Shown here: in pieces, positions 1 to 9,794 of the stretch | Numbering within the stretch: position 1 is the first letter of the stretch | Layout: each line of letters begins with the position of its first letter | Assembly: GCF_002192415.1 (NCBI RefSeq) | Contig: NZ_CP021780.1 | Location: forward strand, 5,394,001 to 5,458,000 | Length of the DNA stretch: 64,000 bases | Direction of reading: 5' to 3' | Source: Paenibacillus donghaensis | GTDB lineage: Bacteria > Bacillota > Bacilli > Paenibacillales > Paenibacillaceae | Translations under genes and position numbers: made by a program | The notes under the pieces: model-generated | The model's database searches: none | Told to the model about the DNA's origin: nothing | The model's input: only the letters and a program-made list of their open reading frames with translations

Positions 1-1131
1 ATCTGCCGCGGTAAGATTCCCGCCTATCTCGGCTCCAGCTTTGCTTTTATCTCCCCGGTGCTAGCCGTGCTGGCAGATCATAAGGATGATCATATGCATG
101 GCTATTCGCTCGCTTTGGGCGCATTTATCGTCACAGGGATTATTTTTGTACTCGTTGCCGTTGTGGTCCGTTATGCCGGTACCTCCTGGATTGATGTCGT
201 GTTCCCTCCAGCAGTTATGGGTGCGATCGTAGCCACTATCGGTCTTGAACTGGTGCCTGTTGCTGCAGGTATGGCCGGTCTGATCTCAACAGATGGAGCT
301 GCAGATTGGACGCCAGACGGCAATGCCATTCTCTTGTCCATGGTGACTATGGGTGTGACTGTGCTCGGTGCCCTTGTATTCCGCGGCTTCCCCAAAATCA
401 TTCACATTCTGATTGGTATTGTTACCGGTTACGGTCTCGCCTATGTGATGGGACTGGTCAATACTGAATCTATCAGTAAAGCAAGCTTCTTCGCCCATCC
501 AACGCTTATTACTCCCTCCTTTGACTGGAATGTGATTCTGACGATTGTTCCTGTGTCGCTGGTCGTGATCGTCGAGCATATCGGCCATTTGCTGGTGACA
601 AGCAATATTGTCGGCAAAGACTTGGCCAAAGATCCCGGCCTGGACCGTTCCCTGATGGGTAACGGAATCTCCACCATTATCTCCGGTTTCGTCGGCTCCA
701 CACCCAATACCACTTATGGCGAGAATATCGGCGTCATGGCGCTGACCAAAGTTTATTCGGTATATGTCATTGGCGGTGCTGCGATTATCGCTATTCTGCT
801 GTCATTCTCAGGTACCTTCTCTTCCGTCATTGCCAACATTCCCCTGCCGGTCATGGGCGGTGTCTCCCTGCTGCTGTTTGGAGTTATTGCCGCTTCAGGG
901 CTGCGTATATTCGTAGAACAGAAGGTTGATTTCTCCAAAGCGACCAACATGATTATGGCTTCACTTGTGCTTGTAACAGGAATCAGCGGTGCTACACTTA
1001 AAATGGGTGGCGTACAGCTCTCCGGGATGGCACTGGCTACCATTGTCGGCATCGTGCTGGCCTTGTTCATCAAGCTGATTGAAGTGCTGGGCTGGTCCAA
1101 CGAAGAAAAGAATGAGAAATCCGCGCATTAG
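1..1131 (+). CDS. Uracil permease, NCS2 (UraA/PyrP) family, 5' end outside window
   Basis: Inner-membrane uracil:proton symporter of pyrimidine salvage. The frame is open from base 1, so the gene starts upstream; 376 C-terminal residues are visible. Family marks seen: GKIPAYLGSSF at residues 5-15, EHIGHL near 191 and GSTPNTTYGENIGVMAL near 231-248. In UraA the glutamates of the last two motifs contact the base and the proton pathway (family knowledge). Long hydrophobic stretches alternate throughout, as expected for a 14-segment carrier. An ATG-like start inside the visible part would remove the signature, so it is not the start. A bidirectional terminator follows. Xanthine permeases are relatives, but the TTYGENIG form favours uracil. 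Confidence 0.9.
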   Translation: MCRGKIPAYLGSSFAFISPVLAVLADHKDDHMHGYSLALGAFIVTGIIFVLVAVVVRYAGTSWIDVVFPPAVMGAIVATIGLELVPVAAGMAGLISTDGAADWTPDGNAILLSMVTMGVTVLGALVFRGFPKIIHILIGIVTGYGLAYVMGLVNTESISKASFFAHPTLITPSFDWNVILTIVPVSLVVIVEHIGHLLVTSNIVGKDLAKDPGLDRSLMGNGISTIISGFVGSTPNTTYGENIGVMALTKVYSVYVIGGAAIIAILLSFSGTFSSVIANIPLPVMGGVSLLLFGVIAASGLRIFVEQKVDFSKATNMIMASLVLVTGISGATLKMGGVQLSGMALATIVGIVLALFIKLIEVLGWSNEEKNEKSAH

Positions 1132-1158
1132 AATGTGAATAATAAGATTAATATTACA

Positions 1159-1204
1159 TAAAAAGGCTGCTCTTATCCGGCAACGGATGGGAGCAGCCTT
1201 TTTG
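1159..1204. terminator. Bidirectional terminator between uracil permease and apt
   Basis: AAAAAGGCTGCTC and GAGCAGCCTTTTT form a 13-bp stem around a loop of about 20 bases. A-run and T-run on the two sides allow use by the rightward permease and the leftward apt. Confidence 0.85.
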
Positions 1205-1263
1205 GTATGATGCAAAAGGATGTTTATCGGATTATTTCCCGGGAAAAGACAAGTTCCGGCAAA

Positions 1264-1782
1264 TTAATCCTCATAATTCAGCAAAGACAACACTTCAATG
1301 CCGGATAACTTGTTGCGGCCATGCAGCTGCACCAGCTCAATCAGGAATGCTGCGCCAACCACTACTCCACCCAGTTGCTCTACAAGACGCACTGAAGTTG
1401 CAATGGTTCCGCCTGTAGCCAGCAGGTCGTCGGCAATCAGCACCTTCTGTCCGGGCTGAATCGCATCGGTGTGGACAGCCAGCGTGTCCTTGCCGTATTC
1501 CAGGTCATAGCCTACTTCAATCGTCTCATAAGGGAGCTTGCCGCTCTTGCGGATCGGCACAAAACCTACGCCAAGCGCATAAGCCAGAGGTGCCCCTACC
1601 ACGAAGCCGCGGGCTTCCGGTCCGGCAATTACATCAATCTTGAGATGGGCCACAAGTGCCTTCAGCTCATTGATCGCCTGACGGTAGCCTTCGCCGTCCT
1701 TGAGCAGGGTGGTAATATCCTTGAAGCTGATTCCCGCTTGCGGAAAATCAGGAATCACGCGAATCATGTCTTTGAAATCCAA
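1264..1782 (-). CDS. apt: Adenine phosphoribosyltransferase
   Basis: Converts adenine and PRPP to AMP in purine salvage, cytosol. The 172-residue product carries the PRPP-binding motif [13 protein letters not shown] at 114-126 and the family start [18 protein letters not shown] chose TTG at 1782: AGGAG lies 9 bases upstream, and the resulting N-terminus aligns with Bacillus Apt, whereas the two ATGs further out sit almost on the Shine-Dalgarno. Length matches the family (about 170). It follows recJ with a short gap on the same strand, the usual recJ-apt order of Firmicutes. Confidence 0.95.
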   Translation of the reverse strand: MDFKDMIRVIPDFPQAGISFKDITTLLKDGEGYRQAINELKALVAHLKIDVIAGPEARGFVVGAPLAYALGVGFVPIRKSGKLPYETIEVGYDLEYGKDTLAVHTDAIQPGQKVLIADDLLATGGTIATSVRLVEQLGGVVVGAAFLIELVQLHGRNKLSGIEVLSLLNYED

Positions 1783-1845
1783 ACTCATCATCTCCTAATG
1801 GTGGTGTTGCTTGCTATAAAGCGTTTCTTTCTCTTCTGAATAGGG

Positions 1846-4251
1846 TCAGGATGCGCCAAGCCGGAGGTTCTGAAGCCAGTCCTGCAGTTCTGCGAGACTG
1901 CCCTCCAGGAAATAGCGCTCCATTTCTGCCGCTTGTCCCAACCGGGCATATTGGCGCGATGCGGTCAGGCTTCTGGCAGCAGGCTGATTTCTAAGTGCCA
2001 CGGTTCCTTTATTTCGCTCGATGAATTCAAGCTCTTCGAACACATCCAGCATCATGCCCAGCATCCGTACACTGAGCGAAGACTGGCGGCTCAGCCTGCG
2101 CAGTACCTCCTGCTCCGGTACAGGAGCGGGTGCAATCTGGGCCAGTCCCTGATACAACGCTTTGAAGTGCTCGCGCGTCGGCATCTGCAGCCGTTCCCGG
2201 CTGTCCCGAACGGTATGCAGCAGGGCAATATTGTCCGGACTCGGGAAAGCGCGCAGCAGGGCATCCAACTGCTCGGGGGTTTCCGGCACATCCATCAGGC
2301 ACAGCAGGGACACTTGTTCATTCTCCAGCTGCAGTCCGGATGGCGGATGGCCTGCGGGCGTGATCCCGGTTTCTTTATCATACACCCATAGCGACATGCC
2401 TATTAATTCGCTCTGCGGGGCTACACGGCCATCCCGGAAGACGGCAGCAGCATGTGAAGGACTGCCGCCGGCAGGCATCAGCAGCTCCTTGAGCTTCAGC
2501 GCCTGCCGCTCGGCATCGGTAGCTCCGCGAAGATCGAACAGCTGCATCGAGGTAACGGCCAGATCCTGCAGCATCAGCTGCGGCTTGCGTGACCCGTTCC
2601 ATTCGTTTACCGACAGCTCGGCCAATACATCAACCACGGTTCCTGCGGGCAGCACCCCTGCCAGCGAGCCTTTGCCGAAAGCAACGGCTTCAATCCGGCT
2701 AGACCCGGATTGAAGCACCAGCTTGAGGTGTTTGCTCTCCTGCCCCATCGTGCGTGTCTCCTTGACCGTAACTCCGCGCACGATAAATCGCGGCTGCGGA
2801 TTAGACATTCCGAATGGCGCCAGCCTGTCCAGCTCGGCTGCAGCGGTTAATGACAGCTCAGATAGCAGAACCTCGGCATCGGCCGGAGACACGGGGACCA
2901 AATGGTCCTCGGTAAGCACTCCAGCAGCATATTGGTTTAAGGCTGCTGCAAAAGCATCAACCTTGTCCTTGTGCAGACTCATACCGGCCGCAGCCGGATG
3001 TCCGCCGAAATGCTCCATCAGGTCTGAGCAAGAATGCAAAGCCTCATAGATGTCGAGACCGGGAATCGAGCGGGCAGAACCTTTGCACATCCCGGTCTCG
3101 GGATGAATATCTAGGATCACTACCGGACGATAGTAGCGGTCCAGCAGCTTGGAGGCTACAATGCCTACTACTCCCACATTCCAGTCATAATCAGCAAGCA
3201 CAATAATATCCGGCACTCCCGTTTCTGTGATTTGCAGCTCCAGCTTGGCTGTGGCTTCCGTTACAATTCTCTCAACCACCAGCTGGCGTTCCTTGTTCAA
3301 CAGATCGAGCTCTCCGGCCAATATGCCGGCCTCGTCATCCGACTCGGTGGTGAGCAGCGCCACCGCCCGGCCCGCATGGTCCAGACGTCCACTGGCATTG
3401 ATCCGCGGGGCCATGCCAAAAGCAATATTCACTGCGCTGACCGTACCCAGCGCCACACCGCTGACATCCAGCAAAGCGCGGATGCCGGGGAAACGCGAGC
3501 TGCGCATGCTGCGCAATCCACTGCGGACAATGTCACGGTTCTCACCGAGCAGCGGCATCAGATCCGCAACCGTACCGATTGCGGCGATTTCACTCCACTC
3601 GGCCGGCACATCAGAACCAAGCAAGGCCTGCGCCAGCTTGTAGGCCACTCCAACGCCAGCCAATCCCTTGAAGGGATAAGGACAACCCGGCAGCTTGGGA
3701 TTGATCAGCGCATAGGCATCAGGCAGCAGCTCAGGGGGTTCATGATGATCGGTTACGATCACATCCATCCTCAGCTGATTGGCATAAGCAACCTGATGAT
3801 AGGCGCTGATGCCCGTATCCACGGTAATAATCAGTGAAACGCCTTGCTGCAAGGCCCAGTCCAGCGCATGATTATGCAGCCCGTAACCCTCGTTGGAGCG
3901 GTGCGGAATGTAAATGTCAAAAGAAGCGCCCAAATGCCGGAGCAGGTGGATCATCAGCGCGGTGCTTGACACGCCGTCGGCATCGTAATCGCCGTAGACC
4001 AGGATATGCTCCTGCTCTTCCAGCGCCTTACGGATACGCGGAACCGCTTCAGCCATTCCCTGGAGCAAGAAAGGATCATGCTGCTCTTCTGCCCCGCCTT
4101 CCATAAATAGCAAGGCCGCTTCCGGCGTTTCCATGCCTCGGTTCACAAGCAGGGAGGACAGGAGCGGAGAAATAGAAAGGCTCCGGGCCAGCTCCCGCAC
4201 GGTATCGGAATCGGCTGCCGGAGAATGCCATTTTGTTTTTGAATGAAGCAA
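1846..4251 (-). CDS. recJ: Single-stranded-DNA-specific exonuclease RecJ
   Basis: 5'-3' ssDNA exonuclease for recombination and mismatch repair. The 801-residue protein shows DHH-family metal motifs: DYDADG at 88-93, VDTG near 144, and DHH at 168-170. A GGHPAAAG motif marks the DHHA1 domain, and an OB-type region follows. The long C-terminal extension is typical of Bacillus-type RecJ (about 780 residues) rather than the E. coli form of about 577. The start is TTG at 4251 with GGGG upstream. It sits between a CDF-family gene and apt, all leftward. Confidence 0.95.
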   Translation of the reverse strand: MLHSKTKWHSPAADSDTVRELARSLSISPLLSSLLVNRGMETPEAALLFMEGGAEEQHDPFLLQGMAEAVPRIRKALEEQEHILVYGDYDADGVSSTALMIHLLRHLGASFDIYIPHRSNEGYGLHNHALDWALQQGVSLIITVDTGISAYHQVAYANQLRMDVIVTDHHEPPELLPDAYALINPKLPGCPYPFKGLAGVGVAYKLAQALLGSDVPAEWSEIAAIGTVADLMPLLGENRDIVRSGLRSMRSSRFPGIRALLDVSGVALGTVSAVNIAFGMAPRINASGRLDHAGRAVALLTTESDDEAGILAGELDLLNKERQLVVERIVTEATAKLELQITETGVPDIIVLADYDWNVGVVGIVASKLLDRYYRPVVILDIHPETGMCKGSARSIPGLDIYEALHSCSDLMEHFGGHPAAAGMSLHKDKVDAFAAALNQYAAGVLTEDHLVPVSPADAEVLLSELSLTAAAELDRLAPFGMSNPQPRFIVRGVTVKETRTMGQESKHLKLVLQSGSSRIEAVAFGKGSLAGVLPAGTVVDVLAELSVNEWNGSRKPQLMLQDLAVTSMQLFDLRGATDAERQALKLKELLMPAGGSPSHAAAVFRDGRVAPQSELIGMSLWVYDKETGITPAGHPPSGLQLENEQVSLLCLMDVPETPEQLDALLRAFPSPDNIALLHTVRDSRERLQMPTREHFKALYQGLAQIAPAPVPEQEVLRRLSRQSSLSVRMLGMMLDVFEELEFIERNKGTVALRNQPAARSLTASRQYARLGQAAEMERYFLEGSLAELQDWLQNLRLGAS

Positions 4252-4280
4252 TTAATTTCCCCTTTCTCTCGCCTTAGAGA

Positions 4281-5231
4281 CTACTGAAGCAGAGTCGGGA
4301 TATCATTATCGACCAGCTCGTGGTTGCTTTTGTAAGGATAACCTGGATCATAGGGCACCACATCCATATGAACCTCGCCCACATGGACAAACCGGTGCTG
4401 CAGCAGCTTTCGGGCGCACTCGGAGATGTCCTGCGCTTCCATAACGGTAATGCGTGGGTTTACGCTGATTTTAACTTGAAGATTAACGTAACGTCCTTCT
4501 TCCAGCGCCTTCAGATATTCCACCCGAATGACTCCTTGCACCCGCTCCACGGTTTCAATGAAGCCGGCGGCTTCCTCGAAAGGCAGCTCCTGGATCTTCT
4601 TGCCGCTCATTGAACTTGCGATCAGCGTATATCCCTTGCGAAGAATCATACACCCTGCCAGCAACGCCGCAATCGGGTCCATATAGAGCAGCGGATGGAA
4701 GTAACCTCCACCCATGGAGAGCGTAATTCCAGCAAATACGGTGATGGAGGTATACAGGGTGAAACGGTGGCTGTCCGCATAAGCGGCATGGCTGCCATCA
4801 CAGCGTTTCTTGAAATGTCTGTATTGATATTGGAAGACTGCCTCATTCACAAGAATAGAGCCAATGATGGTTATAAGTGCAAGCTGGCCAGGCATGGATA
4901 AATGACCTGAGGTTAAGTCACGAATGGCCGAGAATATAATTTGCAGTCCACCCATCATAATCAGCACGGAGATCGCAACGCCCAAGACCGGCTCCTTGCT
5001 GCTCCGCTGATCCAGGGAACGTGCTTTCTTCTGCTTGGTCTCCGCCGGACGCCAAGGCCCTATCTCTGCCAGTCTGGCTGCGGCATCTGCTCCAGAATAC
5101 AAGGCATCTCCCAACAAGGCCTTGCTGCCGGAAATGTAACCGAAGCTGCCCTTAACAACAGCAAGTGTTACGTCACTAAGTATTCCTGTCCAGGCAACCG
5201 TTTCATTTGATGCGGATACTTTCTCATTCAT
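4281..5231 (-). CDS. CDF-family (cation diffusion facilitator) membrane protein with a degenerate metal site
   Basis: 316 residues with about six hydrophobic segments and a C-terminal cytoplasmic ferredoxin-like domain (PGYP and VHMDVVP near the end), the architecture of CDF metal exporters. The fold is clear, but by my eye alignment the tetrahedral site is poor: segment 2 reads LYSGAD, where many members have DSxxD, and segment 5 reads DSHRFTLYTS, where most have HxxxD. Transport of Zn, Fe or Mn is therefore uncertain. A residue cluster of Lys, Arg and Gln after segment 1 is unusual. Start ATG at 5231 has AAGGAGG 7 bases upstream. Lies just upstream of recJ. Confidence 0.8.
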   Translation of the reverse strand: MNEKVSASNETVAWTGILSDVTLAVVKGSFGYISGSKALLGDALYSGADAAARLAEIGPWRPAETKQKKARSLDQRSSKEPVLGVAISVLIMMGGLQIIFSAIRDLTSGHLSMPGQLALITIIGSILVNEAVFQYQYRHFKKRCDGSHAAYADSHRFTLYTSITVFAGITLSMGGGYFHPLLYMDPIAALLAGCMILRKGYTLIASSMSGKKIQELPFEEAAGFIETVERVQGVIRVEYLKALEEGRYVNLQVKISVNPRITVMEAQDISECARKLLQHRFVHVGEVHMDVVPYDPGYPYKSNHELVDNDIPTLLQ

Positions 5232-5320
5232 ACGGGGCCCTCCTTACCACTGCACTTTATATAGCATATATCTTGGAGCATATAAAATAGAATACAGCCG
5301 TTTCAGCTTGATAAGATTTC

Positions 5321-5350
5321 GAAAGCCGCGTCGCCTTTGACGCGGCTTTC
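5321..5350 (-). terminator. Stem-loop after secF
   Basis: GAAAGCCGCGTC and its exact complement form a 12-bp stem with a 6-base loop just past the secF stop. The T-run is weak, so it may be a processing or partial termination hairpin. Confidence 0.6.
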
Positions 5351-5383
5351 GGGAAGCTCTGAAATGTATGAACCGGATTCGGA

Positions 5384-6286
5384 TTAGCCTTTTGCAGGGC
5401 TGCTCTTCACAGGCTGTTTCTGACGTTTCTTCAGCAACAGCCAGAGCGGGCTTGCAATAAAGATGGAGGAGTACGCTCCAAACAACAAGCCGATAACCAT
5501 CGCTAGCGAGAACATCTTGATCGATTCTCCGCCAAGAATCAGCAGGAAGAACGCGGCAATAAATACCGTGAATGCAGTATACAACGAGCGCATTAAGGTC
5601 TGAGCTACACTCTTGTTGACCAGTATCTTCAGATCCTCATAGGTCTTCTGCTTGCCGAAGCGCAGATTCTCGCGGATCCGGTCAAAGATAACGATCGTAT
5701 CATTAATCGAATAACCGATAATAGTCAGAACGGCAATGATAAACGTCAAATCCACTTCCAGACGGAAGATCGAGAACACGGCAACGACCATAAAGGCATC
5801 ATGGACCAGAGCTACAATCGCTGCCAATGCAAACCGCCACTCGAACCGGATGCTGACATACAAGATGATCCCCAGACATGAGATCAGAACGGCATAGATC
5901 GCGTTGCGAGCCAATTCCTTAGCCATTTCGGTATCTACAGTGTTAATTTCGAAGGAAGCCTTGTCATCCAGCTTAAGAATTCCCGCTTTGATGGCTTCAT
6001 CCTGATCTTCAGTCAGCTCTTGTTCATAACGGATATTGACGCGCTTATCTCCAATTGAAATGCTCGGCTCATGGGAAATGTCGATAGCTTCGATAGCCGG
6101 ACGGATCTGATCAGCTGTCAGATTCTTGGAGAGCGCGATGTCGACATTGGAACCGGCCTTGAAATCAACGCTGTAATTCAGACCAAGCACAGCCAGGAAG
6201 ATCAAACCCGCTACAGTAAGTGCAATCGAGAAAATATAGAAATATTTACTCAGGTGTACGAAATCCAGCTCTTTCTTAAAGCGCAC
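5384..6286 (-). CDS. secF: Protein translocase subunit SecF
   Basis: Membrane partner of SecD; uses proton motive force to help pull secreted proteins across the membrane after SecA. The 300-residue protein has an N-terminal transmembrane segment, the periplasm-facing P1-like domain, then the conserved DAFMVVAVF and GYSINDTIVIFDRIREN blocks of SecF. GTG at 6286 is preferred: GGAG is 10 bases upstream, while the GTG three codons earlier overlaps it. It overlaps the secD stop by 11 bases, which suggests translational coupling. SecD and SecF are separate here, unlike the fused Bacillus subtilis protein. Confidence 0.95.
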   Translation of the reverse strand: MRFKKELDFVHLSKYFYIFSIALTVAGLIFLAVLGLNYSVDFKAGSNVDIALSKNLTADQIRPAIEAIDISHEPSISIGDKRVNIRYEQELTEDQDEAIKAGILKLDDKASFEINTVDTEMAKELARNAIYAVLISCLGIILYVSIRFEWRFALAAIVALVHDAFMVVAVFSIFRLEVDLTFIIAVLTIIGYSINDTIVIFDRIRENLRFGKQKTYEDLKILVNKSVAQTLMRSLYTAFTVFIAAFFLLILGGESIKMFSLAMVIGLLFGAYSSIFIASPLWLLLKKRQKQPVKSSPAKG

Positions 6287-7526
6287 GAATATCACTCTCC
6301 TTTACTCCGAAACTCTTCGGCTTGTTCAGCTTGCCCGCTTTGACCAGCAGGGTGAGCAGCCAGTGGGAGAAATACAGATTCGTGGCGATACTGAGCACGA
6401 TTTCTACAATCAGCACCAGTGCAAAGCCTTTAACTGCACCCGTACCAAAGCCGAACATGACAGCTGCTACGATGATCGTTGTAATATTCGAATCCATAAC
6501 GGTACGGAATGAGGATTTATTGCCTGCTTTGACGGAAGACAGGATACTCTTTCCGCTGCGCACTTCTTCTCTGATCCGTTCATTGGTAATGATATTGGCA
6601 TCGACGGCCATCCCGATGCCGAGTATAAATGCGGCAATCCCCGGCAGCGTCAAGGTGAAATCGGCTACGACAAAGACCAGAATCAATAGCCATGTATGCA
6701 AAATCAGCGCAAAGCTGGCCAGGAGTCCAGGCAAGCGATACATGCCAATCATGAAGATCAAAATAATCAGGGAACCAATCAGACCGGCCATAAGCGTCTG
6801 ATCCAAAGACTGTTTACCAAGCGTTGCGCCTACACTCTGTGAATATTTCTCGGTCAGCTTCAGCGGCAAAGCGCCCAGGTTGATCGTATCGGCTAATTCA
6901 CGGGCTGATTCTACCGTATAGTTGCCGGTGATCGATGCAGAACCGGCTGTGATCTCTGAATTGACCTGAGGCGCGGACAATTGATTCTCATCCAGATAGA
7001 TCGCCAATTCCTTGCCTAGCAAACGTTTGGTGATTTCGGCGAACTTATCCTTATCCTTCATCTTAATGCTAATTTCCGGACGGCCCAGATTGTCCCGGCC
7101 AATCTCTGCGCCATTCTCTACGAAATCACTGCCCACCAGCTCAATCTTGCTGTAGGTTTCGGCAGCATCGCCTTCAGCCGCACTGCGAAAGGTCAGAACC
7201 GCAGGCTCTTTCATCTTCTTGCGAACCTCAACTTCATCTGTAACGCCCGCGATCTTCAGACGGATGCGGTTCGTTCCTTCCGTAGTCACCTCCGGCTCAC
7301 TGGTTCCGAGCGCATTGGCCCGCTTCTCCAGGCTCTCCGCTGTCTTGATCAAGGAAGCCCGGGTCAGTTCTCCCCCTTGCTCCATTGGCTCAGCGTGGTA
7401 CAGGATCTCGAAGCCGCCCTTCAGGTCAAGGCCAAGATGGACCTTGTCCAGCAGTCCCGGAGTAGAAAATACCATGACGCCAGTCAAGACGGCCACGGTA
7501 ATGATAAAGCTCATAAGTCTCTTCAT
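6276..7526 (-). CDS. secD: Protein translocase subunit SecD
   Basis: 416 residues. An N-terminal membrane anchor is followed by HLGLDLKGG, the hallmark of SecD, a large extracytoplasmic domain, then five transmembrane segments carrying GIGMAVDANIITNERIREE, the conserved SecD TM4 motif. Works with SecF and YajC; yajC lies 5 kb away in the ruv cluster. ATG at 7526 is preceded by AAAGGGG. First gene of the secDF pair; comN follows upstream on the same strand with a gap of about 220 bases in which I see no gene. Confidence 0.95.
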   Translation of the reverse strand: MKRLMSFIITVAVLTGVMVFSTPGLLDKVHLGLDLKGGFEILYHAEPMEQGGELTRASLIKTAESLEKRANALGTSEPEVTTEGTNRIRLKIAGVTDEVEVRKKMKEPAVLTFRSAAEGDAAETYSKIELVGSDFVENGAEIGRDNLGRPEISIKMKDKDKFAEITKRLLGKELAIYLDENQLSAPQVNSEITAGSASITGNYTVESARELADTINLGALPLKLTEKYSQSVGATLGKQSLDQTLMAGLIGSLIILIFMIGMYRLPGLLASFALILHTWLLILVFVVADFTLTLPGIAAFILGIGMAVDANIITNERIREEVRSGKSILSSVKAGNKSSFRTVMDSNITTIIVAAVMFGFGTGAVKGFALVLIVEIVLSIATNLYFSHWLLTLLVKAGKLNKPKSFGVKESDIRAL

Positions 7527-7746
7527 GCTCTAGCTAGTTCCCCTTTCATTACTCAATATTCCTATTATAGCCACGTGAGAAATGACCGTCAATTCATCCC
7601 AGCATTGACAAGGTTATATTCACACAAAGAAACGGCCGCCCTGCGCTGCCGCAAGCCATCCGTTTGGATAGGATTTGGAGTTATCCTTCTATATATCACT
7701 TTACCGCTTTATACACCCGTTTGCAAAAGAAAATCATTCCTTGGAT

Positions 7747-7998
7747 TTAGCCCTGTCCCCGGTAAGCGGCAATCGTTAAATAATTCATATAGCTGTTGGC
7801 CTTCAAAGAATAGATATCATTCACCAGCTTGTGCAGCGGGGGCGTTCCCTCTTTGGCATAGCTCCTGCTGATGCAATCCCAGATATCTTGTCCGGTTACA
7901 TACTCATAGCCGAGGAGCCTGAACTCCTCCGCTTTACTGCGGCACATGGCTTCGATTTCTGCGCTAAGCTTGTCATGATTCCAAAGTTGCGATTCCAC
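7747..7998 (-). CDS. comN: ComN-like post-transcriptional regulator
   Basis: 83-residue protein of the Post_transc_reg family: conserved YEYVTGQDIWDCI and a C-terminal VNDIYSLKANSYMNYLTIAAY. In Bacillus subtilis ComN (YrzD) acts on comE mRNA and partners DivIVA (literature on the family). GTG at 7998 is chosen because GGAGGTG sits 8 bases before it; a longer frame adds a Cys/His-rich tail without a binding site. Position between secDF and spoVB is the Bacillus order. Function in this organism is inferred. Confidence 0.8.
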   Translation of the reverse strand: MESQLWNHDKLSAEIEAMCRSKAEEFRLLGYEYVTGQDIWDCISRSYAKEGTPPLHKLVNDIYSLKANSYMNYLTIAAYRGQG

Positions 7999-8190
7999 GT
8001 GGTGACACCTCCAAGATCGCTCGTATAGCATACTAACCTAAGATATTCGACTTCATTTCTTGCTTTCCTCCTTCTGTCCCAAAAAGTTGCCGCCAAGAAA
8101 CGAGGCATGTCCGGAGTGGGGTGCAGCATATCCTCTAAAAGAGACAAGTTAAGGCGCGTTCTATTACCATCCGGGAAGAAGGAGTGCCCA

Positions 8191-9792
8191 TTGAAGAAGA
8201 AGCAGAGCTTTATTCAGGGAACATTGATATTGCTGGCTGCCGGTATCATTAACCGCATGCTGGGATTTATTACACGTATTGCCCTGCCCCGCATCATCGG
8301 TGCCGAGGGAGTAGGGCTGTATCAGCTTGCCTATCCTTTTTTTCTGGTGCTGATTACAGTAATCACGGGCGGGATTCCGCTGGCCATTGCCAAAATGGTT
8401 GCAGAAGCTGAAGGCGAGGACCGGCCAGACAAATCGCGGCAGATCCTCCGAATGGGGCTCACCTTGAGTGTTGGACTGGCTACTTTGTTTACCTTGGTCG
8501 CGCTTGTTGGCGCTTCATGGGTATCTACGACTATTCTGACAGACAGCCGTGTCTACTATACATTTATTGCCATGACCCCAATGATTGGAATCGTGGCCGT
8601 ATCCTCCATTTATCGTGGTTATTTCCAGGGCAGGCAGAATATGATCCCTTCGGCTATGTCATCGATACTGGAAACCATGATCCGCATCTTTTTTATGTTG
8701 TGGTTCTCCTGGCTGCTGCTTCCCAAGGGTATAGCTTATGCGGCGGCAGGGGCGATGCTGGGGGTTACTGTAGGCGAGGTGGGCGGGATGCTGGTGCTGC
8801 TCTGGCAATATTTCCGTACCCTCCACAGAGATAAGCTGGAGAATACCGCAAATTCCCCCTTAACTGCATTGACGGAAAATCCGCTCATCCCATCTTCTCC
8901 TGCTCCCGGTCAGCCCGCACTGCTGAGGCGGCTGCTGCGCATTTCCATTCCGGTTACCGCCGGACGGCTGGTAGGCTCCTTCTCTTATCTGCTGGAGTCC
9001 ATTATCACGGTGCGCAGCCTGGCACTGGCGGGCATTGCAGCTGCAGCGGCAACGGCGCAGTACGGCTCCTTACAAGGGATGGTCATTCCGCTGCTGCTGC
9101 TGCCCGGCGTGCTCAGCTCCTCGCTTGCTGTGTCACTGGTCCCTTCCTTGTCGGAGGCCGCCGCCCGCAAGGACCTGCCTACCATTCACAAACGGATGCA
9201 CCAGGCCCTCCGGCTTGCGCTTGTCACCGGTGCCCCTTTTGCTGTCGTTATGTATATATTGGCTGTACCGCTCTGCACACTCTTTTATGGCAACGCGGAC
9301 ACCGCCCCCATGCTGCGTATGATGGCACCATTCGCCGTGTTCCTTTATGTGCAAGCACCCTTGCAGGCGGCTCTGCAGGCCATGGACCGCCCGGGACGGG
9401 CACTGATTAACAATCTGATCGGCGCCGCCGTCAAAATCGCAATCATTATGCTCCTGGCCTCCCGGCCTGAATATGGCATCTACGGGGCGATTCTGGCGAT
9501 TATGGTCAACAGCATTCTTGTGACTATTCTCCATGGCTACAGTGTCATTAAGCTGATTTCCCTATCGCTCAGGGTCGGGGATATCTTCAAAACCCTAGGC
9601 GCCATGATCATTACGGGTGCAGGGATACGTTATATGTACTCCTCCTTCACCTTTACCGGTTCAGAAGGTGTTCGTTTCATAGGCGCTGCAGGCGCGGGTA
9701 TGCTGCTGTATCTGGTGATCTGCCTGCTGGCAGGCCTGATCTCCTGGCAGGACATGCAGCGTCTGCCTCTGATCAAACGCTGGAGGTCTTAA
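8191..9792 (+). CDS. spoVB: Stage V sporulation protein B, MurJ-like flippase family
   Basis: 533-residue polytopic membrane protein of the MOP/MATE-like polysaccharide flippase family, needed for spore cortex formation in Bacillus. The N-terminus QGTLILLAAGIINRMLGF and LPRIIGAEGVGLYQLAYP are diagnostic. About 14 hydrophobic segments. Start TTG at 8191 with AAGGAG 6 bases upstream; upstream in-frame codons lack a site and are not needed. Divergent from comN, the common arrangement in Firmicutes. Lipid II-type cargo is family knowledge, not visible here. Confidence 0.92.
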   Translation: MKKKQSFIQGTLILLAAGIINRMLGFITRIALPRIIGAEGVGLYQLAYPFFLVLITVITGGIPLAIAKMVAEAEGEDRPDKSRQILRMGLTLSVGLATLFTLVALVGASWVSTTILTDSRVYYTFIAMTPMIGIVAVSSIYRGYFQGRQNMIPSAMSSILETMIRIFFMLWFSWLLLPKGIAYAAAGAMLGVTVGEVGGMLVLLWQYFRTLHRDKLENTANSPLTALTENPLIPSSPAPGQPALLRRLLRISIPVTAGRLVGSFSYLLESIITVRSLALAGIAAAAATAQYGSLQGMVIPLLLLPGVLSSSLAVSLVPSLSEAAARKDLPTIHKRMHQALRLALVTGAPFAVVMYILAVPLCTLFYGNADTAPMLRMMAPFAVFLYVQAPLQAALQAMDRPGRALINNLIGAAVKIAIIMLLASRPEYGIYGAILAIMVNSILVTILHGYSVIKLISLSLRVGDIFKTLGAMIITGAGIRYMYSSFTFTGSEGVRFIGAAGAGMLLYLVICLLAGLISWQDMQRLPLIKRWRS

Positions 9793-9794
9793 GC

